DNA of 64,000 nucleotides from Mycteria americana (taxonomy: Eukaryota > Chordata > Aves > Ciconiiformes > Ciconiidae), in contig NC_134366.1 of the NCBI RefSeq assembly GCF_035582795.1, positions 28,753,661-28,817,660 of the forward strand. Direction: 5' to 3'. A program made the position numbers and the translations under genes. The notes below the pieces were generated by a model, which was given only the letters and a program-made list of their open reading frames with translations, ran no database searches and was not told the DNA's origin. This document shows positions 50,020-61,293 of the stretch, one piece after another (position 1 is the first letter of the stretch; each line of letters begins with the position of its first letter).

Positions 50020-50024
50020 GCAGC

Positions 50025-50591
50025 TATCACGGTTTAGCCCCAGTCAGCAACCAAACACCGCACAGCCGCTCGTTCACCCTCCCCCCCGTGGGATGCGGGA
50101 GAGAATCTGAAGAGCAAAAGTAAGAAAACTTGTGGGTTGAGATAAGAACAGTTTAATAATTGAAATAAAATAAAATAAAAATAAAAATAATAATAAATTG
50201 TAATGAAAAGGAAAACAATGAGAGAGAGAGGAACAAAACCCAAGAAAAAAACAAGTGATACAGCTGCTCACCACCCACTGACCGATGCCCAGCCGGTCCC
50301 CGAGCAGCGATCGCTGCCCCCCAGCCAACTCCCCCCAGTTTCTATACTGAGCCTGACGCCATATGGTATGGAATAGCCCTTTGGGCAGTTGGGGTCAGCT
50401 GTCCTGTCCCAGCTTCTTGTGCCCCTGGCAGAGCACGGGAAGCTGAAAAGTCCTTGACCAGTGTAAGCACTGCTTAACAACAACTAAACCATCAGTGTGT
50501 TATCAACAATATTCTCATCCTAAATCCAAACCGCAGCACTATGCCAGCTACTAGGAAGAAAATTAACTCCATCCCAGCCAAAACCAGCACA
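50025..50591 (-). mobile_element. Solo LTR of an avian endogenous retrovirus, with 5-bp target duplication
   Basis: 567-bp LTR. On the minus strand it begins TGTGCTGG and ends TGATA (canonical TGACA with one change), with the conserved internal landmark around 50359-50375 and a degenerate TATA region just beyond. It is flanked by an exact GCAGC duplication (50020-50024 and 50592-50596). A 5-bp duplication suits the ERVL class. No internal viral genes adjoin it. Confidence 0.9.
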
Positions 50592-50596
50592 GCAGC

Positions 50597-52540
50597 ACAG
50601 GGGAACCTTCTCGTCCTTCATCTTTCGCGAATCAGCCTGCAGCTGCGAGCAGCCCTGCAGGGAAGCTGGATGTCACTGGCTGCGTTGTCAGTGCTGTCTC
50701 TTCAAGGGGCTCTGTAAGGTCACCGTCATATTCATAAGCGTAGAGGAAAAGACTTTTCCTCTTTTTCTTGTCTCCATGTTTGAATTACATCTTTGTCCTC
50801 AAGAGGCCCTGCTGCAAGAAGCATCAAGATGCTCTGCTTTAAGATTCATTTTACATTCCTGTGAAGATCTTAATTTATTGGAAAAATGGAGGTTATTTTC
50901 TTCTTCAGCTCAGATTTCTTCATCACGTTCTCTAGTCAGTGACTGAAAAATAGCTCTTGGGGCTGTATCATCGGTGCATCTGTGAGCCTGCTAGTTCTTT
51001 TATTATTAGGAAAATGCCTTGGTTTGGGAATGAGAAATAAAGTGTTTTTCTGATTTTGAGGCAGGCACGTATTTTGAGGTAAAGTACCACCTGGGTGAAT
51101 ACCTACAGAAAGAAAAGAATTTTCATTAAAGATATTTAGCTGAAAATACATTTGGATTAGAAATAAGGCATGTTTTATCTTTCTTTCTTTCTTCTTCTTT
51201 CAAAAAGGGTAAATTAACCTTTGGAAAAAACCCCAAAGGGTTATGTTGGCTTCTGCATGACTTGCACTTTTTCATGAAGATGCCTCCCTTTCCATGTGAG
51301 ATCTTTGGATCAAGCAGAGGATGAACGAATGATGCAGACATGACAAATTAGGTTGTATGGCTTGTGCTGTGTGGGAAATCAGAGCGAATGATTGCTGTGG
51401 TCCCTTCTGGCCTTCAAATCTGTATATTTTCAGTAAACTTTTTGTCAGTTTCATAAAAAATTCCACTTTTTTTCTCACGTGCCGCCAAATAAAGTCCTCA
51501 TGGTTAATGTGCCATCACCCTGATTTCAGAATCCCTTTTTGTTAGAAATGGTGGGCGCATGACGATGCCTGGATTTGGGCTTGGGACTTTTCATCACTTG
51601 AAGGACCAGCAGTTAACCCTAGAGCTCTTTACAGCAAGGTGTGCATGGCTGCCTCTTCCTTTTCCCTGATCACCATGGGGAACCCACCTGATACAAACCA
51701 CCAACATGATCCAGGTCCTGCTAAAACCAATAGAAAGGGTCCCCGTTGGCTTCAGTGAGGGTAGATGGATGTTTTGTGTGCCCACACTCCCTCTCCTGGT
51801 TCCATACCTGGAGCCACAGAGCTGTAGCTTCTGCCTTAGCTTACCCATTTCGGTACCCATGCTTTAGAGGCTCTCACCTGCCCTCTTTCTTCACTATCCC
51901 ACTTTGCTGGAGGATTCTGCTGTGATGAGTTGGACATGAAATCTTTTCTTCCTCTGGCACTTGTTACTGATTTTAGGCAGATTGGAAATCCTCGTTATGC
52001 TTGCTGTTGCTCTTTGCCTCAGCGTACTTACAGTCTGGAGAAGGTATGGGTGGACTGGAGAGCAGAGAAAACCATCACCCTGAAGCCTGTCCTCAGCCTT
52101 TTTGCTGTGTTATACAAGAGATGACAATTATCCTCTCTGGCTTTGGAAAAGAAACTAGATAAAATGGAGAGATTATGAAGGGAGGCAGTCATATTACAAC
52201 AATTCTGGGCAGCGAAATAATAGTTGTGGATGGAGTGAAAGGATGGTACAGTGTGATCCAAAGGCGCGCTGGTGCCAGTGCGAGTCTTTCCAGCCACAGT
52301 CAAAAGAACTTTATGCAGCCCTTTGTGTGCTTACACATCGTGATATAAAAGACAAAATCTTCCATAGAGTGAAGTGGCCAGGACGTCATTAGTGTTATCT
52401 TACACAGGATTTCAGGAGAGATGGCTTCGGGTGTTTGCGGGCAGAGTTTGGACTAAGGATCTCTATCAAAATCTGGTTCTTCTTTTGGTGAAATAATAGG
52501 TGATGGAGAATGGTTGCAGCTCGAATGTGGCCGAGCTCCT
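50597..52540. other. Intergenic DNA
   Basis: No gene or clear repeat supported. Confidence 0.4.
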
Positions 52541-54500
52541 TATTCAGGGCTTCACATTTATTCTTTTCCCACTAGGACTTCAGAAAGTAATAGAGTGTTA
52601 AAAAAAAAGTGACGATCACATATTTCTGCACATTTTGTTTTTATAATTGTAATATTACAGTGCTGTTTACTCAACCAATATAAGCTCGGTGCTCTCGGCA
52701 AATACTTACAATGTGTGCGCTCCGAATTTATTCTTTGCAAAGCAGACTTTACACGCCACAGATGAAAACGCTTCAGCCTCATTTAAATAGGAAATAAAAG
52801 GGATTGCATTACTCTATTTCTTTGCAAGCTGAAAAAAAAAAAAGAGGCATTGTCCTCTTTCAGAGTTCAGATTTCATTTTCTTCAAATGAAGTTGCGGTG
52901 GTTAGATTTACAAAACTTCTATTCTTTTTTTTTTTTTTTTCCACAGATCTGCAAATTTCCTATCTTTAAAGCGTTTGCACAGAGTCAAAAAGAAAACAAT
53001 AGAAACACAAATCTTCAAGCCAAAAGTTCCAAGCTGGCATGAAAAATGGCAAGAACAAGATTTGAACACTTCTTAATACCAGTGTAACCACGACATTACT
53101 TTTAAATTCCTTTTCTCTGAAATTCTGTATTTTATTTTTCAGGGCAAAACAGAGCATAAAGCAGAAAAGACATTTCTAAAGGTTTTCTTGGACTGTTTAA
53201 AGCTATATCTGAAGACATATAGACTATAATAGAAACACATAGACCAAATTATTATTGTGTTTTACATTTTGGCATTTTTGCAAACTTCCATAATTATGTC
53301 ATTTTAGTACATTAAAACAAACAGCAAGGAAATAGAAAATACTTGTTCTACAGCTGTGTTTACTACCTTAAATGTGTTTTTTTCTCAACCAGGCAACCAG
53401 TCTGAGATAAGAGGTTTCCCTGCTGTGCAACAGCATAATCAGAAGCGCACACAGCACCCACCTGGAGTATTCCAACATACAAGAGTAGTGGAAAATTAAA
53501 GCAATAGAATGGAAAAGTCAATAGGTTTTTCCAGTGAGATACATTTGACATAATAATAGACTTACTTTTTAAATATATGAATGTACAGAAGATCTTAGAG
53601 AGTTCCTTTGAGTGAAAATCCTGTTTATGCAGGGAAAAAAGGATATTCAACCTTCCTAGAAGAAATCCAAATTTTAATTGAAAGGCTTTAAAACATATCC
53701 CCATTTTACCATAAGTGAAACATGATTTTCCACTTTCTTTACTACTTTGGGGAGCATGTTTTACACAAATGAAAGCCTAATGAGCTATTCCTAGTCAAAT
53801 GGAAATATTTTGTCAAAATTGCAAAGATCCGAAGAATGTTATTTAGTCAAAATCAGCAGCACCTTCAGAGATTTCCTGAGGAGTTTTAATCTGCTTGAAT
53901 ATCTATTTAGAAATGAAATTGAATTTTTTCTTACCACCATTTCTGTAGCAGAAATAAGTTGCAAAATCATTGCAGAAAAATGCCTTTCCCTTGAAATTAG
54001 CAATATTGCTTTCCAATTTTCAGCCATTGCTGATATGAGGTAACCACTTTTCAAAAAGTCCAGGCATTTTAGGTAGGATTTTATTTCACTGGCAAGTCTC
54101 ATGGATCTTTTAAAAACTTATTTTGAATGATTACTCGATAATTATTCTGAGTATTGTAGAAATCAGAAATTCTGACAAATTTTTCAGGTCATGTAAAACA
54201 TACATTTTTCTTGACCTGAAATTAAATATTTTACTTCAGCTTCAAGTGTTTCTTTAAGGTTTTTGGTTCTGTATAAAGGAAATGAAAGAAATTTTGTAAA
54301 CACAGAATGAAAATGTGTTCTAAAACATCAGCGTGAACTTTTTAGACTTCCATGCTATTTTGTCTTTTTTTTCAGTATGGACAGTTGAAGATAAAAACCT
54401 CTCAAATCGAGTCATGGAATATTTTTGAGTAACCAAATTTACAGTTTTTGTTATAAGACAACTTTGGCTGAAAAAAAGTAATCAGAACCTACTTTCTTGC
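52541..54500. other. Strongly AT-rich intergenic DNA, possible regulatory content
   Basis: Low-GC DNA with T-runs (about 52925-52940). The part at 52560-52800, with TTTATAATTGTAATATTACAG and CATTTAAATAGG, looks most like a regulatory block. No gene supported. Confidence 0.4.
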
Positions 54501-54762
54501 TTAAATCAAGCACTGGCAAATGTAGCATAAGCCCCTACAGCAGATAGGGACTTAGAAAAATTCTTCTCATCAGCTGAAATTTTAGGCAACCTCCTTTGTC
54601 TTGTTTGAAGGTTCTACCCATGAACATCCGACACAATCTGATTGGTAAGCTTCATTAACATGGTCTTTGCAGCTTGCCTTATTTTAGTCACCTAAAATCC
54701 AGGTCTCAAGTCTAGGCCAGCACTCTCAGCTTCCACTGCTGAGGTGGAGAAGGATGGATGTG

Positions 54763-55356
54763 TGTGCTGGGTTTGGCTGGGGTAGAGTTAATTTTCTTCA
54801 TGGTAGCTAGTATGGGGCTGTGTTTTGGATTTGTGCTGGAAACAGTGTTGATAACACAGGGATGTTTTCGTCACTGCTGAGCAGTGCTCACACAGAGTCA
54901 AGGCCTTTTCTGCTTCTCACCCCACCCCACCAGCGAGTAGGCTGGGGGGGCACAAGAAGCTGGGAGGGGACACGGCTGGGACAGCTGACCCCAACTGCCC
55001 AAAGGGCTATTCCATACCATATGGCGTCATGCTCAGCATGTAAAGCTGGGGAAGAAGAAGGAAGGGGGGGACGTTCAGATTGATGGCATTTGTCTTCCCA
55101 AGTAACCATTACGCGTGATGGAGCCCTGCTTTCCTGGAGATGGCTGAACACCTGCCTGCCCATGGGAAGGAGTGAGTGAATTCCTTGTTTGGCTTTGCTT
55201 GGGTGTGCGGCTTTTGCTTTACCTATGAAGCTGTCTTTATCTCAACCCACGAGTTTTCTCACTTTTACTCTTCTGATTCCCTCCCCCATCCCACCAGGGG
55301 GGAGTGAGCGAGCGGCTGGGTGGGGCTTAGTTGCTGGCTGGGGTTAAACCATGACA
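54763..55356 (+). mobile_element. Solo LTR, same ERV family, opposite orientation
   Basis: 594-bp LTR from TGTGCTGG to TGACA. It matches the element at 50025-50591 in reverse complement over both ends and the central landmark (about 55009-55030). Flanks ATGTG (54758-54762) and ATATG (55357-55361) differ at one base, consistent with an aged 5-bp target duplication. No internal genes. Confidence 0.88.
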
Positions 55357-56308
55357 ATATGTCTTGAGGAGGGGTCACTCTCTCCTGGGAGAGACATAAT
55401 GAGACAGCTGTATTGCTACATACCTGATCTATTGCTTGTACCAAGAATACTGTCAAACTCAAGCATTTAGGATACTTGTGGATGCTAATATAAGTACTGC
55501 AAACTGTAAACTTGACATGTCAGGAGTACTTTCCAGACCATCTATAATACAGTCTGAGTATTTTAGCTCTGTAACTGCATATAATCCAGGAGATCCACTG
55601 AGAACCAGCAGATAAAGGCAGTTTTGCTCTGTGTGCGCATGTGCCATGAGTTTAATGTTTGACTCCTCAAACTGCTAGGTGACCAGAGCGTCCCCTGACA
55701 TGCCTGCCACTCCAAGCACTATGGCCGGGTGTTCAAACACAGGGAGAAACATAGCGTGGGCCCGGATTTTAGCCAGGAGAAGCTGAAGTCAGTGCTCCAA
55801 ACAGAAATGATACTGCTCCTTTTTAATAATGAAGGTAATTAAGCCTCAGATGCCACAGTAAAAGTCATGGCAAATTAATTACCATCAGCAAACCAAGTCA
55901 AAAGTATTTTGGAGTCAGGCTGCTCCCACTGGTGCCAGAGGAGGTTTACCACGGGCTTCCCCAGAAGCAAAGTCAGGTCAGCGCTGAGCCTTTGCAAATT
56001 CTCAGCTTACCGTGATGTGCTGTAGCTTAGTTGTTGGATGGGGCAGGGATAGGAGCCACCAGCTGAAGTTTTGTGTCTGTGCTGCAGCAGATGAGGCTGG
56101 CTGCTTGCCCTGGCAGCATGCTATTTCAGCCTTTGCTATGTCCTCCGCAGCACTTGGCTTTAAGGAGGACTTTAGAAGTATTTAGAAATAGTTTTGGTTG
56201 TGAGATAGCTTAGCAAAGCCTATGATGCAAACTTAATGAGGTAAATGCAAAGTATTACTGAAGCTTGGGAGGTCTGTGTTTCGCTCAGCAGTGCTAGCCA
56301 GTTCACCT

Positions 56309-56640
56309 CCCTGGTTTGCCCCCGGCCAGCAGCTAAGCGCCCATGCTGCCGCTCACTCACTCCCCCCACCCAGTGGGATGGTGGGAGAAATAGGAAGAGC
56401 AAAAGCAAGAAAACTCAAGGGTCAAGATAAAGGCAGTTTAATAGGTGAAGAGAAAAAAACAGCAAGCAAAGCAAAGGCAACCACTCACCACCTCCACAGG
56501 CAGATCAACGCCCAGTCTGATCTGCCCGGTCGCTGAACGCAGGCTACCCTGGCAGCCAGCTCCCCCCCCCGCTTCTTCTTCTGCCTCAGTTTTTGTTGCC
56601 GAGCATGACGTTACATGGTAGGGAGGTGACCAGCTGCAAA
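56309..56640 (-). mobile_element. Truncated LTR of a related ERV family
   Basis: It shares the terminal third (TGGTTTGCCCCCGGCCAGCAG, GTGGGATGGTGGGAG, AAAACTCAAGGGTCAAGATAAAGGCAG, then GAGCATGACGTTACATGG) with the other two LTRs. It is diverged and loses similarity near 56640, so the U3-distal part is missing. Confidence 0.8.
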
Positions 56641-59429
56641 ACACAGATCCTTCCTCAAAGGGTGTGGGAATTTCTAGGCACTCGTAGCCACTCCAAAGTA
56701 GAAAAAATAGATACAGGGATAGGTTTGTCCTACCAGTGATGCTCACAGAGTCCTTTCTTTAGGGCGGTGTGACAGACATGGGGATCTGGGTTTCCTCAAG
56801 GAGGATAACTGGATGAGAGGTGTTTCCTTTTTCCTTCTCTCAAAAAATAAATGACCGTTTATTTAAGTGAACACCATGTTTGAGCATTTCTGTCATAACA
56901 AACATTGTCCCCAAACTGTGGCACCCTTTCCTCTCACAGATTTTTGAGTGGTGCTGGAACACACTCTGATATGATTCCCTTTCATTTCTGACACCGTTAT
57001 GTCATTTTATGCATTTGCGCTGACAGCATTTCATTTCAACATCATTATAGCATCTCAACTGACTTTCCACACTGAACACACCAAGAGAGTTTTGTGATGA
57101 TACTATACTAAGAACAGTTAGAATGCAAAATAACCCTGCTGAAGAGTAATTATTATGCACGAACATGATCAGGTTTCCTTGCTTAAATTTTCAGCTGTTT
57201 CAAAGTTTGATATTTTCTTTCTTTAAAAAATGGCCAAGAGATTCAAGATATAGGTAAAGCTACCCCGAGGCTGGAGGATGCAGAGCCTGGTGGGTGCATA
57301 GCCTGCTGTTATGGCTAGCAAAGGTGGGCACAGCACTCACCAGGAGTCAGGAGTCAGTCCATCATCTTCGGCCCCTCAGAAGTCAAGCGAGCTGGGCAAC
57401 GAGGTGCCCAGGTGCCTCAACGCCCATCACAGGCAGCAGAAGGAACCAAAGGGGGTTTGACCCATCAGTGTTAGACCCGTCTCTTAAGACGTGATGAGAT
57501 TTTGTTGGGACATGGCGGTCCCAACTGCAGAGGGAGCCTGGAGAAGTGAATTAGACTTGCTGCCTAACTTTTGAACAGTTGAAGTTAGGAGACTCTAGTT
57601 CCACCCAAAGGGGTAAAAAAAGGCAACTGGAGAAAAATACCATGGTAGAAAAACAAACAAAAAAACCCCCCACTCCCCCAACACATCTCTTTTTATGCCT
57701 GTCAGTGCTACGTCTTATAGATTCATGGCTGCACAAGGTGGGGTGTGCAGAGGAATCCCAGGTGACAAGTCTAAGCCAGGTGCCTCTCTGAGGCCTCTGT
57801 GCTGAGGGGGAATTGATCCCACTGGAGATGCTCTTGCAGTGACATCCACGCAGGCCAGCAGTGCGGCCACCCCAGGACCACACACATCTCCCTGGTCGCT
57901 GCGGAGGGCGGCTCTGGTTCCCTGAACCCTGCTGCAAATCCTCCCCCTGCACCTGACCGTTCCCATGCTTGGCTCTGCTCTAAGCAAGGAAAGATACGCA
58001 AGCTCGTGCACATTAAAAATGTGCTCATACATTAAAAATTAAAGAATATTAAGGTAGTGGCAGCTCCAAATCCAGCAAACCCTGGATTTATCAAAATGTA
58101 CGATATTCAGAAAGCCTTCATTCATCGCCCTTCTGGAAGTGTGTTCTAACACAGGCTCTAATTACATCATCAACCACTATTTTTTTTTTAATTAGGACAT
58201 TTGTGTTGGCGAGGATATCCAAGGCATGCTTAGGAAGTGAGATAGGTCAGTATTTTTACTGAGATTTTTAAATTAGTGATCCTCTCCCTTAGCTACTGCA
58301 TTTGGTACAAGTAGAGTCAGTCATCTCTTCATGATCTTTTGCAGGAGTGGGAATTTTCTAGTCTCTGCAGTATGTAAGTGCCTTACTAACCTTGATAACA
58401 TTTTTCCTCAGGTGAAATGAGATAATGAATAGCATTACCTCCCCTGTTTGAGATGGAAAAATGAGACAGAGGAGACTTGCTGGAGTCCAGATTAAAGTCA
58501 GCTCTTTGGGCTCCCACATCCATCCCACCAGCGTACATGCCACTGTCTCCACCTGTGTGTGAATGTCCTCAGGCAGATAAACAGGGCTCTATTTTAATCT
58601 CCTTTACATTTTGTGTATGTTTGAGAGTGTCACACTGTAATGACATAGTAGGTTGCCTGGAAATAGTGTGCACCTGAAAGTAGAAAAGTTCCTGATGTGC
58701 TTTCCTCAGTTAAATGTGCTTTCCTCAGTTAAATCCTCAGTTAAATGTGCCAGCAAGCCCTGGCTGCGTGGGACAGGGAGCAGGAGTGAGAGGAATCAGG
58801 TAGGGAAGCAGTGAGCTGGGAATACAGCTTTTTGAGACAGTGCTGCATGTTTCTTATTTTAGATTTATGGCTCAGCTGATGTGGATCAAAAAAGTTACCT
58901 GGGGGCAATTCTAAATTATCTTATTCCAATGAGAAATCCCAGGTAAATGTGAAAGTCTGGAGGCACTGGGAGCTCAGCAGCCTGAGCCCAGTCTCAGGTG
59001 AGTAGTGCAGAGTTTCCTCCGCGTGCTTCGGAGAGCGAGCAGCAGTAGGATTTATGACGTGAGTGTGGAGTGGTGCGTGGGAAGTGGGTATGGCACCTAT
59101 AGCTGGACCCATGAATAGCGTTAGGCTTATGTTTTGTCACACAATTATTTTTTTATAAGGGATGACACTGGAATATTATTAAAGACAAGGTCTGCACTGT
59201 GGATGGCTCCTGTATTTGCCAGTGAGTTTATCTGTAAAACAGCAGGTGATGTTGCTGTGATCCTTAAACATGTCCCATGCATCTTACGGCCCAGAGGAGA
59301 CTGCTGTAGTACCTATGGGCCACCACTGGGCATCCTCTGCTTGTCCAAGTGGAAGGGTTTGGTGGTCTAGACAGTCAAAGAGGTCCTCAGTTACAGGGTC
59401 TCTGTACGTACAGCATACGCCTCATACCC
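56641..59429. other. Intergenic DNA
   Basis: No gene supported. A low-GC patch at about 56990-57190 may be regulatory; a small tandem duplication lies at 58695-58744. Confidence 0.4.
58695..58744 (+). repeat. Small tandem duplication
   Basis: A 19-bp unit, ATGTGCTTTCCTCAGTTAA, at 58695-58713 and exactly again at 58714-58732, then a partial third copy (58733-58744). Confidence 0.9.
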
Positions 59430-59613
59430 AAACTTGGAAACAGCCTCAAGTTCCCGTCCATAGTTGTGGATGTCCCATCATTGAAAGTGTTCAAGGTCAG
59501 GTTGGATAGGGCTTTGAGCAACGCGATCTAGTGAAAGATGTCCCTGCCCATGGCAGGGGGTTGGACGTGATGATCTTTAAAGGTCCCTTTCAACCCAAAC
59601 CAGTCTGTGATTC
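59430..59613 (+). mobile_element. CR1 LINE, short 3' fragment
   Basis: Translated part ends PSLKVFKVRLDRALSNAI (CR1 C-terminus). It is followed by CCTGCCCATGGCAGGGGGTTGGACGTGATGATC-type 3' UTR signature and TTTAAAGGTCCCTTTCAACCC, ending in CTGTGATTC. A different subfamily from the copy at 46.5 kb. Confidence 0.9.
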
Positions 59614-61189
59614 CTCCCTGTGCAAAAGTCTCCCAGGCCAGAAAGGGGTTTTGACATTTCTGTGAGCAAGCAAGAGGACGAGCCACTCTCCTCATAGCTC
59701 CTGTAGGCATTGCAAGGGAAGAACACCATTTATCACAGTGTCATCTCAGGTTATTCCTCAGCTAGTAAAGCTTGAGCAGAGAGACACTCATGAGATGGAG
59801 CTCATCCTTTCAAATCCAAGCCCGCACCTTTCAGCTGCCTCACCCCAAGACAGATGTGCTGCGCCCAGCCTCCAGAAAACCTGATTCATGGCTTCATCCA
59901 CAGCCCATTGCCAGCAAGCAAAAGTTTTCCGTTGACTTCACTCAGTTTTGTGGCCGGCCCCTGGGACTCAAAACACATTGCAAAAAGCCAGTTCTCTGCT
60001 GAATCTGTCAAGGGTCTCCTGTGTTGTTAGAGCCAGCAGAGCCTCGCTAGTTGCTGCCAGTGGGGAATTTGGCCCTACGTGCCATTTCCAGCGTGGATGT
60101 CGCAAGCTGACTTCACCCTCCGTTCATCTTGTGCTTCTTCTTTAGCTTGGGAAATGAGCCGTAATTGAGAACGTAGCTTTTTAGATATCAAAGCCCGTTT
60201 ACATTCATTAAGTTTATGAAACGATGGTTAAAAATAAAAGCTAAAATGATGTCTGTTGAGCTTTTGCTGATAAAAAATATGCCAGACTCTGGAAAACCCT
60301 ACCTCTGGGATTACTGCCAAGTGTTTGCTTCTCTATTGCTACCATATTTTGACCTCAAATGGAACTTTCTAATTACATCACAAATATTATTATATCATGC
60401 AAATTAGGAAGCTGTTAACATAGTCTAGGATAAAATAGCTGAAAAATAACAGGCTACAGCCACTTTTCATTACACTCTGAAGGTCTAAAAAGTTCTGAAG
60501 TATAAATCCTCAGTCCTGTCTCCTTGAGTATTGAAGAGCAGATTACCTCACAGCAAAGCAAGCTGGTTACTTAAAGAAGCTGGCTAATCCATGAGACATT
60601 ATTTCTGTCCTCTTCTGTTGGCATCTTTTGTAATAGTTTATTAACAGTGATTTGTGTCCTGTTGAGTAAGCTGTGTTTGTATAACACCATTGGCACTATG
60701 TTAGCTGACAGCAAGGGTATTCTGGCTAGTTAGTCACAGCTATCAAATGCTTGGAACTTAATTTTCACTCTTTTCTGGCTAAGTATCTTTAACAAATATT
60801 TCGCTGCAGGGCAGAAAAAGTCCTAAATAGTCAACAGCATTGTTTGCAGGACTGGACACGCATTTGCAGCCAGATGAATACGTTTGATGTGCTCTTGCGG
60901 TGGAAACACAATGACATCTACTGGCCAATGGAGATGGCTGTAGGAGTGTTTGCAGGAGGATTATATGCAGAAAACAGTGCCGATTCGACTCTGCGAGGAA
61001 AGGGGATGTCATCCTTCTGAGAGACGGGATGATAAATCAGGAGAACATCTGCAGATATCTCAAGTAATACAACGGAAATTGCGAAACAGAAAATATAAGG
61101 TATTTTACTTATGTACCACTTGTTTATTGTTACTTGAAAAACAAACAAACAAATCCTGGCCAAAACAAACAAAACCAAACAAAACTGGC
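59614..61189. other. Intergenic DNA with a possible regulatory block
   Basis: Repeat-free AT-rich part at about 60150-60430 includes GTTTACATTCATTAAG, TTTCTAATTACATCAC and ATCATGCAAATTAGG (POU/homeodomain-type). No gene supported. Confidence 0.35.
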
Positions 61190-61293
61190 CAAATCCTCTG
61201 ATGGTGTAAAGCTTCCCTATTGTCTTCAGTAGTGGCTGTCAGATGAAAAAAGGAGTTAAAGCAACTTACACTGGGTGTAACCAGCTGAAATCC
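61190..61293. repeat. Diverged ancient amniote repeat
   Basis: GATGGTGTAAAGC, CTATTGTCTTCAGTAG and TTACACTGGGTGTAACCAGC fit the inverted-arm layout of old reptile/bird repeats (TGGTGTAAAT...TTGACTTCA...TTTACACCAG). Preceded by an (AAAC)n patch at 61138-61182. Confidence 0.35.
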
